Counted from the stretch's first letter, positions 1-6,529 are shown. The stretch: 27,704 nt of DNA from Candidatus Woesearchaeota archaeon (GCA_019322805.1 JAHWIC010000019.1:1-27704), one strand, 5' to 3'. Notes: a model not told the origin generated them from the letters alone. Numbers and translations are program-made.

Positions 1-195
1 CCTTTATTTTATTTTCTTATATATAAGCTTTATGCAAATTCTAACAACATCTTCTGCCTTTTACCATCAACAGAGATAAAAGGCTACAATTCCTTTAAAT
101 ATCTCAGTCGCGGTTGACCAGTGCTTAAAACCAGCGATTCTGGGGCTGGAAAGGCTATAAAGCTAGAGTTCTAGGAGTGAGAATAACCAGCGGTA
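1..195. other. Intergenic region with hairpin and TATA-like boxes, no gene recognised
   Basis: No coding frame is convincing here. Two TATA-like stretches read on the plus strand (about 15-27 and 92-102). A perfect 8-bp inverted repeat, GCCTTTTA/TAAAAGGC, lies at 56-63 and 77-84. A more GC-rich part follows (108-195), with short self-complementary stretches such as CCAG/CTGG and CTAGA-GT-TCTAG. A short plus-strand RNA running towards the convergent hypothetical gene is possible, but I cannot match it to any known RNA family. Confidence 0.35.
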
Positions 196-546
196 TTAGC
201 TTATTTTATTTATTAGCTGCATTATCTCTCCATAATGTTTTTTGATTATTCCAGGACTTCTGAAATTAGAAGCATATGCAGCTAGTCTATCAACAACTTT
301 GATTAGATCCCCTTTAGTTGGGTTATTAAAATCTCTCCCGATATCATCAAATATCGCTTTTATTCTGAATTTAATATCCTTAAACTTCAATTCCTCAAAT
401 TCTTTTCCAGTTCCGACACCCGCAAGCCCTTTCACTTCATCAAGGATTTCTTGGTGTGCTTTTACAAAACAGGTAATTATTGCATCCCTTGCCATCTGAG
501 GGGTCACTTTCTTTGAAGGATCTATTCCATAAATTTTTTTGGCCAT
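196..546 (-). CDS. Hypothetical helical protein, 116 aa
   Basis: Not recognised. The predicted protein is soluble, basic and mostly helical, with no transmembrane segment and no cysteine pair that would suggest metal binding. The ATG at 546 (MAKKIYGID) is chosen over the upstream GTG at 567 because a TATA-like box at about 568-577 lies 27 nt upstream of it, which fits leaderless transcription. It is a single-gene unit, divergent from the ferredoxin gene. A lineage-restricted archaeal protein is the most that can be said. Confidence 0.6.
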   Translation of the reverse strand: MAKKIYGIDPSKKVTPQMARDAIITCFVKAHQEILDEVKGLAGVGTGKEFEELKFKDIKFRIKAIFDDIGRDFNNPTKGDLIKVVDRLAAYASNFRSPGIIKKHYGEIMQLINKIS

Positions 547-567
547 ATGATATAATAAGCATAACAC

Positions 568-577
568 TTTAATAAAC
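568..577 (-). promoter_or_regulatory. TATA-like box for the 116-aa hypothetical gene
   Basis: On the minus strand this reads TTTATTAAAG. It is centred about 27 nt upstream of the ATG at 546, which places transcription start at or next to the start codon. Confidence 0.4.
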
Positions 578-619
578 TATTTTTATTCTCTATTGGGAGT
601 TAAGTGTTTTTGGAATATA

Positions 620-664
620 CTAAAATCAAAGATTTTAGAGGTTCAAAAATCGCTGTGCGATTTT
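620..664. repeat. Two tandem perfect hairpins upstream of the ferredoxin gene
   Basis: CTAAAATC-AAA-GATTTTAG (620-638) is followed after 7 nt by AAAATCGC-TGT-GCGATTTT (646-664). Both have perfect 8-bp stems and 3-nt loops, and both use the AAAATC/GATTTT core. They lie directly upstream of the ferredoxin TATA box, in the space between two divergent genes. Confidence 0.7.
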
Positions 665-669
665 CGAAA

Positions 670-709
670 CATTTAAAAGGGAAATATTAAATTCTATCCA
701 ATAGGTGAT
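670..709 (+). promoter_or_regulatory. Promoter and Shine-Dalgarno site of the ferredoxin operon
   Basis: A TATA-like box, CATTTAAAAG (about 670-679), predicts transcription start near 702. The site GGTGAT at 704-709 is complementary to the archaeal 16S 3' end and stands 3 nt before the ATG at 713. This is therefore a short-leadered gene with a ribosome-binding site, unlike many neighbours. Confidence 0.5.
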
Positions 710-712
710 ACT

Positions 713-898
713 ATGGCAAAAGTTGAAATCGATAAAAATGCATGCATAGGCTGTGGTGCTTGTGTAGCTTCATGCCCAGATAACTTTGAGATGGATGGGG
801 ACAAAGCTAAGGTCAAAAACCCAAATCCTGAGGATGTTGGTCCTAGCAAAGCAGCTGCGGATGGATGCCCAGTTAACTGCATAAAGATAACAGAGTAA
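713..898 (+). CDS. Single-cluster [4Fe-4S] ferredoxin, 61 aa
   Basis: A small cytoplasmic electron carrier. Cys11, Cys14 and Cys17 (CIGCGAC) together with Cys52 in GCPVNC form the expected four ligands of one [4Fe-4S] cluster, as in the 60-residue Thermotoga/Pyrococcus-type ferredoxins. Cys21 is also present, but its usual disulfide partner (about residue 43) is replaced by Pro/Ser, and an extra Cys56 follows the last ligand. GGTGAT supports the ATG. The DUF1858 gene starts one base after the stop, so the two are co-transcribed and probably work in the same redox step. The actual redox partner cannot be told from the sequence. Confidence 0.9.
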   Translation: MAKVEIDKNACIGCGACVASCPDNFEMDGDKAKVKNPNPEDVGPSKAAADGCPVNCIKITE

Positions 899-899
899 G

Positions 900-1109
900 A
901 TGGCAGAAAAAATAACAAAGGATACGTCTATGGGAGACATATTGCAGAAATACCCACAGACAGCTGAGGTCTTTCAGAAGCATGGCCTTCATTGCTTGGG
1001 CTGTGCAATTGCTTCTTTTGAAACCATAGAACAAGGAGCAGCAGCTCATGGAATGGATCTTAAGGCTTTGCTGGAAGACTTGAACAAAGCGGTTGAGAAA
1101 AAGAAATAA
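900..1109 (+). CDS. DUF1858 (hybrid-cluster-associated redox disulfide) protein, 69 aa
   Basis: Nearly the whole protein is a DUF1858 domain: the opening ITKDTSMGDILQKYP, then a helix, then HGLHCLGCAIASFETIEQGA with the CxxC-type pair Cys32/Cys35, and a C-terminal helix ending in KKK. Proteins of this family are thought to use the cysteine pair in redox chemistry and are often found beside hybrid-cluster or iron-sulfur proteins. Here the neighbour is a ferredoxin whose stop is one base upstream, so the pair is a minimal two-gene redox operon. The partner enzyme is not in the window. Confidence 0.85.
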   Translation: MAEKITKDTSMGDILQKYPQTAEVFQKHGLHCLGCAIASFETIEQGAAAHGMDLKALLEDLNKAVEKKK

Positions 1110-1121
1110 GTTTTTTGTTTT

Positions 1122-2579
1122 TTAACCTTTAATACTTATCAGTGGTTTTAGCTTAACTACTTTCTTCACTATCCCAACATTATGCATCACATCAACTACT
1201 TCTGTAACATCTTTGTAAGCGCCAGGAGCTTCCTCAGCTACTCCAGGCAGAGAATGGCCTTTTATGATTATGCCTTTGTTAGCTAATTCTTTCACAAGAT
1301 GTTCTCCGCGCCACTGCCTTTTTGCCTGGTTCCTTGACATTGAACGACCAGCACCATGCATTGCAGAGCCAAATGTGTCTTCCATGCCTTTCTTTGTTCC
1401 GTGCAGGATATAAGAGCAGGTGCCCATTGTTCCGCCAACCAAAACAGGCTGCCCAATTGGTTTGTAAGCATCTGGTACTGCTTCTTCATTAGGGCCAAAC
1501 GCACGAGTTGAGCCTTTTCTGTGAACAATTAATTCTTTTTCTTCGCCATCAACTGAATGCTTTTCAAGCTTTGCTGTATTATGCCCAATCTCATAGAATG
1601 TTTTAATCTCTTTCTCGTCAACACCAATTGTTTCTTTGAAAGCCTTTCTTGTAAGATGCGCTAATGCTTGCCTGTTTGCAAAAGCACAGTTAATCCCAGC
1701 GTTTACTGCTGAAAAGTACTTCTGGCCTTCCGGGCTTTTGAATGGAGCAGCAACTAACTCACGCTCCCTTATAGGAATCTTATACTTCCTTGATGCAGCA
1801 TCAAGCTCTTTAAGATAATCAGTTCCTATCTGATGTCCTAAGCCTCTACTACCACAATGAATACTGATCATTACTTGGCCTTTGCTTAAACCATAAACCT
1901 TAGCTGCATTCTCATCAAAAACCTCATCAATAACCTGCACTTCGAGATAATGATTTCCAGAACCTAAGGTACCAATCTGTTTAAACTGTCTTTCTTTTGC
2001 TTTATTGCTGACATTAGCAGGCTCAGCACCTTTAACACAGCCGTTTTCTTCGATAAACTCTAAATCTTCTCTAAAACCATATCCCATATCAACAGAATAT
2101 TTGGCGCCTTTGACTAAAACTTCATCGATCTCATGCAGAGAAAGTTTAATGTCGCCTTTAGAACCAAGGCCAGCAGGGATTATCCTGAAAAGAGTATCTG
2201 CTATTTTTTCTTTATCTTTGTTAATATCCTCTTCAGTTAATTTGGCGCTTAAAGTTCTGACGCCGCAATTAATGTCAAAACCGATCCCGCCAACAGCAAT
2301 AACACCAGTTTCAATATCAAAAGCACCAACACCACCTATTGGAAAGCCGTAGCCAGGATGAACATCAGCCATTGCCATTGAAGCTTTTTGTATTCCAGGC
2401 AGACAGGCAACATTTCTGATTTGAGCTAAAGCATTCCATTCCTTGCCTGCGGTAACATCGGCTGTTAGATGGTCAATTATTCCTTTATCGCCATAAATCC
2501 TGCCAGGAACAAGCATATCACCTGTCTTAGGAATCTCCCATACATAATCAGCAACCTTTTTTACCTCTATCTGCTCCAT
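1122..2579 (-). CDS. rtcB: RNA-splicing ligase RtcB, 485 aa
   Basis: A GTP- and Mn-dependent ligase that joins 2',3'-cyclic phosphate (or 3'-phosphate) and 5'-OH RNA ends, used in archaeal tRNA splicing and RNA repair. All signature blocks are present: FDINCGVR with Asp102 and Cys105, GSGNHYLEVQ with His210, SIHCGSRGLGHQ with His241, YEIGHNTAKLEKH with His333, and the guanylylated His408 in SAMHGAGR. Length matches the archaeal family without an intein. A TATA box at 2598-2612 puts transcription start at the ATG, so the mRNA is probably leaderless. Its activator archease is encoded 2.6 kb upstream on the same strand, with an RtcB-like paralog between them. Confidence 0.97.
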   Translation of the reverse strand: MEQIEVKKVADYVWEIPKTGDMLVPGRIYGDKGIIDHLTADVTAGKEWNALAQIRNVACLPGIQKASMAMADVHPGYGFPIGGVGAFDIETGVIAVGGIGFDINCGVRTLSAKLTEEDINKDKEKIADTLFRIIPAGLGSKGDIKLSLHEIDEVLVKGAKYSVDMGYGFREDLEFIEENGCVKGAEPANVSNKAKERQFKQIGTLGSGNHYLEVQVIDEVFDENAAKVYGLSKGQVMISIHCGSRGLGHQIGTDYLKELDAASRKYKIPIRERELVAAPFKSPEGQKYFSAVNAGINCAFANRQALAHLTRKAFKETIGVDEKEIKTFYEIGHNTAKLEKHSVDGEEKELIVHRKGSTRAFGPNEEAVPDAYKPIGQPVLVGGTMGTCSYILHGTKKGMEDTFGSAMHGAGRSMSRNQAKRQWRGEHLVKELANKGIIIKGHSLPGVAEEAPGAYKDVTEVVDVMHNVGIVKKVVKLKPLISIKG

Positions 2580-2597
2580 ATATATTAGAAATTATTC

Positions 2598-2612
2598 TTA
2601 TATTTAAAAAGG
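2598..2612 (-). promoter_or_regulatory. TATA box of rtcB
   Basis: On the minus strand this reads CCTTTTTAAATATAAG. It is centred about 26 nt from the rtcB ATG, predicting a leaderless transcript. Confidence 0.6.
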
Positions 2613-2667
2613 TTATTAGTAGCCAATATAAAAAATCAATAAACTAAAGGACAATAACAATTAAATC

Positions 2668-2789
2668 TGAAAATTCCTTTCACCCTCAACTTAAAGGAAT
2701 TTTCATCACCTTCATTTCCTTTTAGCTAGGATACAAAGGAATGACTGATGATGATTTTTGCTTTCAGTAGGGAATAAAGCAAAAATCAT
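2668..2789. repeat. Array of three tandem hairpins in the 320-bp rtcB upstream gap
   Basis: Three inverted repeats follow each other. Hairpin 1 has a perfect 13-bp stem (2668-2680 with 2693-2705, 12-nt loop). Hairpin 2 has a 10-bp stem with one bulged T (2712-2722 with 2735-2744, 12-nt loop). Hairpin 3 has a perfect 14-bp stem (2751-2764 with 2776-2789, 11-nt loop). The linkers are 6 nt each. Hairpins 1 and 2 share the CCTTT/AAAGG end at the loop. The rest of the gap (2580-2899) holds the rtcB promoter and T-rich DNA with short ATTGATTT and AGCAAAAATC direct repeats. I see no gene in it. Confidence 0.75.
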
Positions 2790-2899
2790 ATTTATTATTT
2801 TTCTAATGATTTTTTAATATTGATTTCTTTTTATTGATTTTGGAGCAAAAATCCGATTTATTTTTTTTGTTTCTGTTGAATTTTTTAAATGATAAGAAA

Positions 2900-4087
2900 T
2901 CAAATCTTTACAACATAAACAGGCTCAAGCTCAGCAACTGGCCTTCCAAGGCCAAGCTCAATTGTTTTCAGGATTACCTCACGGCTTCTATAGCTGAACT
3001 CTAACTCTTTCATATTTGAAACTATCTTTTTGCCTATACCGTCTACCATTACAATCTCATAAAATCTTTTGTGCCCTACATGGAATACCTTATCTACATA
3101 AAGCGCGTCACTGAATTTATAACCTCCGCCATGGGGGAGCATGTTGAATTTCCTTAACCTGTCATAAACACCGTATCTTCTGCCACGCTCATGGAATCCG
3201 AGATTTTCAATCTGTTCAGGTGTGAAATTCTTTTTGCCTGTGAACAGATAGGATGGAAGGTCAGCCCTTATTGATACAGGCAACAGCTGCTTTCTGCTCT
3301 CGATTTGCTGGCAGCCAAGTTTTATTTCATTGTAATTAATTAAGCCCTGATGGCATATGTTTGATATCACTTTCTTACCGTCAAATAGATACTTGTAGGC
3401 AATCTCCCTGCGTTTCTTCGCGAACTCCTCTGCGTATCTGTAGAACTTCATATAAGAATCAGCATCCTTGCCTCTGATTATATATGATGGTCCTATGGGC
3501 GTTTCTATTTTTTCACACATTCCAAACAAGATGTTGCTGTGGTCCCAGTACAAGCCAAAGCCGTGCTCATTGTCTCTCTTCAGCTCAGGACAGCCTGCAT
3601 GCAGTATTACTGCATACTTGGGCAGTTTTACTTCTGCGTTTTTAACCTCAAAAATATCAATGAAATGATTGCCTTTATAGAAATCCCATTTTACAGCTGT
3701 TTTTCCTATTTTTGTCTCTTCTTTTCCAAGCTGGTCTACTCTTTCGACAACCTCTTTTGGCTCTGGTATTTTATTTAAGCCGCCAACGAGCATTCCGCAT
3801 GTGTTGGGCTTCACCTCAAGCATTATGAGCTTTTCTTTTCCATTACCCCAGCTTACCTTTCCGCCATAAGCTATGCCAGCTTCAAACCTGCCTATGTTTC
3901 TGGTGACAGTTTCATCAGGGGTTGTTATGAATGTCGCATCTGGCTTTAGGCCGAGCTTTTCCTGCACATAATGCATCTTTGCAAGGCCGTACTTCATGTT
4001 TTCCTGGGATAGATGCGCAGCACCGTCTCCTATGCTTGTGGAGAATATGTGGTCCTTTGCGATCTTCAGCCTCTCAGCTAGGTTCAT
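2900..4087 (-). CDS. Unnamed protein, probable divergent RtcB-fold paralog, 395 aa
   Basis: No family name is obvious, but the key blocks of RtcB recur in the same order. EVKPNTCGML (Cys97) corresponds to FDINCGVR, KGNHFIDIFEV (His141) to SGNHYLEVQ, VILHAGCPEL (His163) to SIHCGSRGL, ICHQGLINY (His246) to IGHNTAKLE, and MLPHGGGYK (His319) to AMHGAGRS. Spacings between the last three pairs (22, 83 and 73) resemble those of the RtcB in this window (31, 92 and 75). The stretch between the Cys and the first His is about 60 residues shorter, and the metal-binding Asp is not evident. Homology is inferred by eye; the biochemical role is unknown. The ATG at 4087 overlaps the upstream stop as ATGA, which fixes the start over the GTG at 4108. 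It is the last gene of an operon with a membrane hydrolase and an HD protein. Confidence 0.6.
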   Translation of the reverse strand: MNLAERLKIAKDHIFSTSIGDGAAHLSQENMKYGLAKMHYVQEKLGLKPDATFITTPDETVTRNIGRFEAGIAYGGKVSWGNGKEKLIMLEVKPNTCGMLVGGLNKIPEPKEVVERVDQLGKEETKIGKTAVKWDFYKGNHFIDIFEVKNAEVKLPKYAVILHAGCPELKRDNEHGFGLYWDHSNILFGMCEKIETPIGPSYIIRGKDADSYMKFYRYAEEFAKKRREIAYKYLFDGKKVISNICHQGLINYNEIKLGCQQIESRKQLLPVSIRADLPSYLFTGKKNFTPEQIENLGFHERGRRYGVYDRLRKFNMLPHGGGYKFSDALYVDKVFHVGHKRFYEIVMVDGIGKKIVSNMKELEFSYRSREVILKTIELGLGRPVAELEPVYVVKI

Positions 4088-4518
4088 TTTACCACCAGAA
4101 TCATGCACATGATTATTGTAGCGAGCATCGCTCCATTTACTAGGATATCCTCAGCAGTTTCAGATATTAATGGCAGCTTGTATCTTTTTTGTGAGAATGG
4201 AAAGAATAAAGCTATACCTCTTCCAACCACATCAAGATAATCAATCAATATATGCAGAGTAGTGCTTAATGCACAAAATATTGATAATATCTGGTTCTTT
4301 GTGAGCAGAAAGAACAGGATATAACTGAGAGGAATAATAAAGATGTTATGCAACAAGCTCCTGTGGTGATGATAAAAAACATCTATCCTTTTCAATACCC
4401 AGTCAATAGAAGGTATAAAATGGGCAAGGCCAATCATTAGCCCTATCCTGTAGCCAAAAACAAAAGACACCATAATCACTATAAAAATATTTATTATATA
4501 ATGGCCGGTAAACTTCAT
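4084..4518 (-). CDS. DUF457/YdjM-like membrane-bound metal-dependent hydrolase, 144 aa
   Basis: A small integral membrane protein with about four hydrophobic helices. The conserved polar pattern of the DUF457 (LexA-binding inner-membrane, YdjM-like) group is present: AHFIPSIDW (His33, Asp39), HHHRSLLHN (His50-52, His57) and LHILIDYLDVVGRG (His89, Asp93). These residues should form a metal site at the membrane. Substrates of the family are unknown. Both ends overlap neighbours by ATGA, upstream with the HD hydrolase and downstream with the RtcB-like gene, so the three are translated as a coupled unit. Confidence 0.75.
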   Translation of the reverse strand: MKFTGHYIINIFIVIMVSFVFGYRIGLMIGLAHFIPSIDWVLKRIDVFYHHHRSLLHNIFIIPLSYILFFLLTKNQILSIFCALSTTLHILIDYLDVVGRGIALFFPFSQKRYKLPLISETAEDILVNGAMLATIIMCMILVVK

Positions 4519-5174
4519 GATCCTTCCTCTTTTATGAGCTTGTAGGATTCTATTTCTTTTATTTCACCGAGTCTTTCTTTTAGCTTCCTTTTAAGTGTAT
4601 TTGACATGTTCATGGTTTCTTTGTAATGCGGAAATGCCATTTTTTTGCTTACACTGAAGAACAACCTGTCATAATCGCCTAGCCTTTTATGAACACGGTC
4701 TTCAATTATAAACTCCATTGTGCCCTTTTTGCCCATAATGCCTCTGATCATCCCCATAAATCCCAGTCTTTCAATTGTATCTGCATCAGAAACCACCTTT
4801 TCCTCAGTTGATTTAGGGGGTATATGTGATGTTGGCGTATGCCTTACAATGATTCTTGTTATTCTATGAATCGTTGCTGTATTCTTTATCAGTGATTCAA
4901 GAAACTCTTCTGCTCTTGCAGCACCATCTATGCCATGGAACATTCCTGACTTTGCTCCAACCCTTCCAATGTCATGGAGCAATGCTCCAGCTAGAAGAAC
5001 AAAAGGATCAACAGGCTCTTTTATCTTTCTTGCAATCTCAATAGAGTGTTTGCATACCTCTAAGACGTGAGAATAATCATGGCCTTCTGCCCTGTGGTGT
5101 TTTTCTTCAACAAACTCTATTACTTTTTCCAAAACCTTTTCTTCTTCTTTAGAGAGCTTTCTCTTCAGGACCAT
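4515..5174 (-). CDS. HD-domain phosphohydrolase, 219 aa
   Basis: A soluble metal-dependent phosphohydrolase of the HD superfamily. The metal-site residues are visible: HDYSHV (His32, His36), LLHDIGR (His67, Asp68), then MFHGIDGA (His80), RHTPTSH (His112) and SDADTIERLG (Asp130, Asp132). This layout is common in archaeal HD proteins acting on nucleotides or cyclic phosphates. The substrate cannot be assigned. The Shine-Dalgarno site GAGGTGA (5179-5185) supports the ATG at 5174. It is the first gene of the HD, DUF457, RtcB-like operon and lies just downstream of archease. Confidence 0.85.
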   Translation of the reverse strand: MVLKRKLSKEEEKVLEKVIEFVEEKHHRAEGHDYSHVLEVCKHSIEIARKIKEPVDPFVLLAGALLHDIGRVGAKSGMFHGIDGAARAEEFLESLIKNTATIHRITRIIVRHTPTSHIPPKSTEEKVVSDADTIERLGFMGMIRGIMGKKGTMEFIIEDRVHKRLGDYDRLFFSVSKKMAFPHYKETMNMSNTLKRKLKERLGEIKEIESYKLIKEEGS

Positions 5175-5178
5175 ACTT

Positions 5179-5185
5179 TCACCTC
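5179..5185 (-). promoter_or_regulatory. Strong Shine-Dalgarno site of the HD hydrolase gene
   Basis: The minus strand reads GAGGTGA four bases before the ATG at 5174. It is a near-full complement of the archaeal anti-SD and suggests translation from a leadered or polycistronic mRNA, possibly one continuing from archease 54 nt upstream. Confidence 0.6.
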
Positions 5186-5228
5186 TTTTTTACTATATTT
5201 TAACAATCAAGGTATTTAATATTTTCGC

Positions 5229-5648
5229 TTAAATATCCAAGACGCACTGTAAATGGTATTTGCTGCCTTTTTTTTCAAACCTTAAGCCTGAGTAGGTTGC
5301 AGCTTTAACCTCTGTTTTTACCTGGTGTATATCCAGGTTGATCTTTTCTCCTGTTGCTTTACCTGTTAATCGGTATTCTTTGTTCTTTTTGATGTTTACT
5401 TTGAAATCTGAGAAGAACATCTCTTCTACATCTCTTTTGTTTATTAGCTCGTTTAACCATTCTATGAATAAGGCAGGAATATCCTTTGCTTTGCATTTTA
5501 TTTCTATTTTATCTTTTGGTTTGACACCTTCGATATCAACCATAACATTGAACATAGCTTTTGCTCCTTCTTTGAAGGCTTCTTCTAAAGTATTTCCTAT
5601 TGCCAGAATTCCAACATCTGCTTCATGCTCCAGGTATTTGTAAGGCAT
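5229..5648 (-). CDS. Archease, RtcB activator, 139 aa
   Basis: Archease promotes RtcB guanylylation and turnover and widens its NTP use. Family features are clear: HEADVGILAIGNTLEEAF at the N-terminus with Asp11, the FIEWLNELI helix, EVKAATYSGL, and the C-terminal VLDI with the final Asp of the metal site. Length matches the roughly 140-residue family. A TATA box at 5670-5680 lies about 27 nt upstream of the ATG, so the mRNA is probably leaderless. Its position upstream of an RtcB-like paralog and rtcB on the same strand makes this an RNA-ligation gene neighbourhood. Confidence 0.95.
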   Translation of the reverse strand: MPYKYLEHEADVGILAIGNTLEEAFKEGAKAMFNVMVDIEGVKPKDKIEIKCKAKDIPALFIEWLNELINKRDVEEMFFSDFKVNIKKNKEYRLTGKATGEKINLDIHQVKTEVKAATYSGLRFEKKGSKYHLQCVLDI

Positions 5649-5669
5649 ATAGGTTATTTTGTTATTTGG

Positions 5670-5680
5670 GTTTAAATATG
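5670..5680 (-). promoter_or_regulatory. TATA box of the archease gene
   Basis: The minus strand reads CATATTTAAAC, centred about 27 nt before the ATG at 5648, which predicts a leaderless transcript. Confidence 0.55.
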
Positions 5681-5692
5681 TTATGGTAAGAA

Positions 5693-6115
5693 TCAGCCTG
5701 CATTAATTATCAATAAATCTCCTTCAGCCAGGCCAATCTCATCTGCTGTTCCTGCGTTCAGCTCTAAGACGTATTTTGCCGGCTTCCCCGGATTTACACT
5801 GGGGCAGGGGTCTTCCTCGCATGGCTGAGTGTCTTTGCTTATGAAGATTACTTCCCTGTTTTCATCAATCCAGATAATGTCTAAGGGTACTAAGGTGTTT
5901 TTCATCCAGAAGCCATAGTCATCCGGCTGTTCAAAGATGAAAAGCATTCCTTTGTCTTTGTCCAAGTGTTCTCTATACATCAGGCCTTTATTATGTTCAT
6001 TCTGGGTTATAGCTAATTCAACCTCAAAACAATTATCTTCGAAGCAAACCTGATTTTCAGGGGCAGTGCAGCCAATTAAGAGTATTAAAAAGATGATTAA
6101 GATAATTTTGTCCAT
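5693..6115 (-). CDS. DUF192 lipoprotein-like protein, 140 aa
   Basis: An N-terminal hydrophobic stretch ends in LLIGC, resembling a lipobox with Cys16, so the protein is probably exported and lipid-anchored or membrane-tethered. The rest is a DUF192 domain: NKGLMYREHLDKDKGMLFIF, FWMKNTLVPLDIIWID and a C-terminal beta strand region ending LAEGDLLIINAG. Four more cysteines (24, 29, 99, 104) could form extracytoplasmic disulfides. The function of DUF192 is unknown. A TATA box (about 6137-6148) near the start suggests a single-gene leaderless unit. Confidence 0.85.
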   Translation of the reverse strand: MDKIILIIFLILLIGCTAPENQVCFEDNCFEVELAITQNEHNKGLMYREHLDKDKGMLFIFEQPDDYGFWMKNTLVPLDIIWIDENREVIFISKDTQPCEEDPCPSVNPGKPAKYVLELNAGTADEIGLAEGDLLIINAG

Positions 6116-6277
6116 ACAGTTTTATTTCTGTTGCTCCTATATAAATTTATCTTATCAATAGGTTTTATTTAATCATTGATTACCCTATCACTGGGTGTAC
6201 TTTCAGGATTCAGAATTAGTTGTGCACTTGGTTGTTTTTATTCTTGGAGTCTTTACAATTATAACAATTAAAATTAA

Positions 6278-6396
6278 GGGAGGGTAGTTCAAGATGGCAC
6301 TTTGTGTTTTTGTTACGCCCTCCACCCACCCCTGCAGATGGTATTTTACAGTGCCTGCTCCTAGCTCTTTAAAATAGGTAGGTGCATGGGGGTGGG
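6278..6396 (+). ncRNA. Candidate structured RNA, family not recognised
   Basis: Two adjacent foldable elements stand out from AT-rich surroundings. GGAGGG (6279-6284) can pair with CCCTCC (6318-6323). Next, CCCACCCC plus TGCA (6325-6336) pairs with TGCA plus GGGGTGGG (6383-6396, two bases bulged). Inside that arm TATTTTA (6342-6348) pairs with TAAAATA (6370-6376). An alternative pairing, TTACAG (6346-6351) with CTGTAA (6403-6408), is also possible. I tested it by eye against tRNA, SRP RNA, RNase P RNA and guide RNAs without a match. Strand is a guess based on a TATA-like AATTATAAC about 20-25 nt upstream. Confidence 0.35.
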
Positions 6397-6485
6397 GAAC
6401 TGCTGTAAGACATAAAGACCAAGAAGAATGTATTCCCCCTAATTATTTTTTCATTGATTAATTTTAATGATAGCCTCTGCAAAAA

Positions 6486-6497
6486 GTTTATATAAGG
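6486..6497 (+). promoter_or_regulatory. TATA box of the radical SAM operon
   Basis: GTTTATATAAGG is a strong archaeal TATA match. It predicts a start near 6518, about 12 nt before the ATG at 6530, and argues against the in-frame upstream ATG at 6467, which lies before the box. Confidence 0.6.
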
Positions 6498-6529
6498 CAA
6501 AGATAAGTTTACAAATAAAGAGGCTCATA

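Larger units (their letters stand above)
6116..6529. other. 414-bp gap between divergent genes
   Basis: No coding frame of substance is visible. The left end holds the DUF192 promoter, then a small ACCC/GGGT hairpin near 6182-6199. A GC-rich structured stretch lies at 6278-6396 (listed separately) inside otherwise AT-rich DNA. The right end carries the TATA box (GTTTATATAAGG, 6486-6497) of the downstream four-gene operon. Confidence 0.6.

Noticed and set aside
90..190. Vague resemblance to 5S rRNA (CCAGCGATTCTGG followed by paired segments)
   Set aside because: The CGAAC loop and the closing terminal helix are missing and most conserved positions do not match.
2005..2352. 115-codon plus-strand frame opposite rtcB
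   Set aside because: It is a mirror of the RtcB coding sequence with Ser/Pro-rich, low-information content.
2668..2789. Tandem hairpins considered as a CRISPR array
   Set aside because: The units are inverted repeats of different sequence, not identical direct repeats with spacers, and no cas gene is present.
2745..2790. Box C-like ATGATGA considered as a C/D guide RNA
   Set aside because: No D box (CTGA) follows at a workable distance, and the bases are part of the perfect stem of hairpin 3.
6278..6330. tRNA-like appearance: GGGAGGG-TA-GTTCAA at the left and CCCTCC-A-CCCA at the right
   Set aside because: Only about 45 nt separate the arms, the D stem does not close (no GAAC) and no T-arm or anticodon arm can be formed, so it is not a tRNA gene.
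6301..6376. 27-codon plus-strand frame starting at an ATG near 6293 within the candidate RNA
   Set aside because: Short, no ribosome-binding site, odd composition (Cys/Thr/Pro), and better explained by RNA structure.
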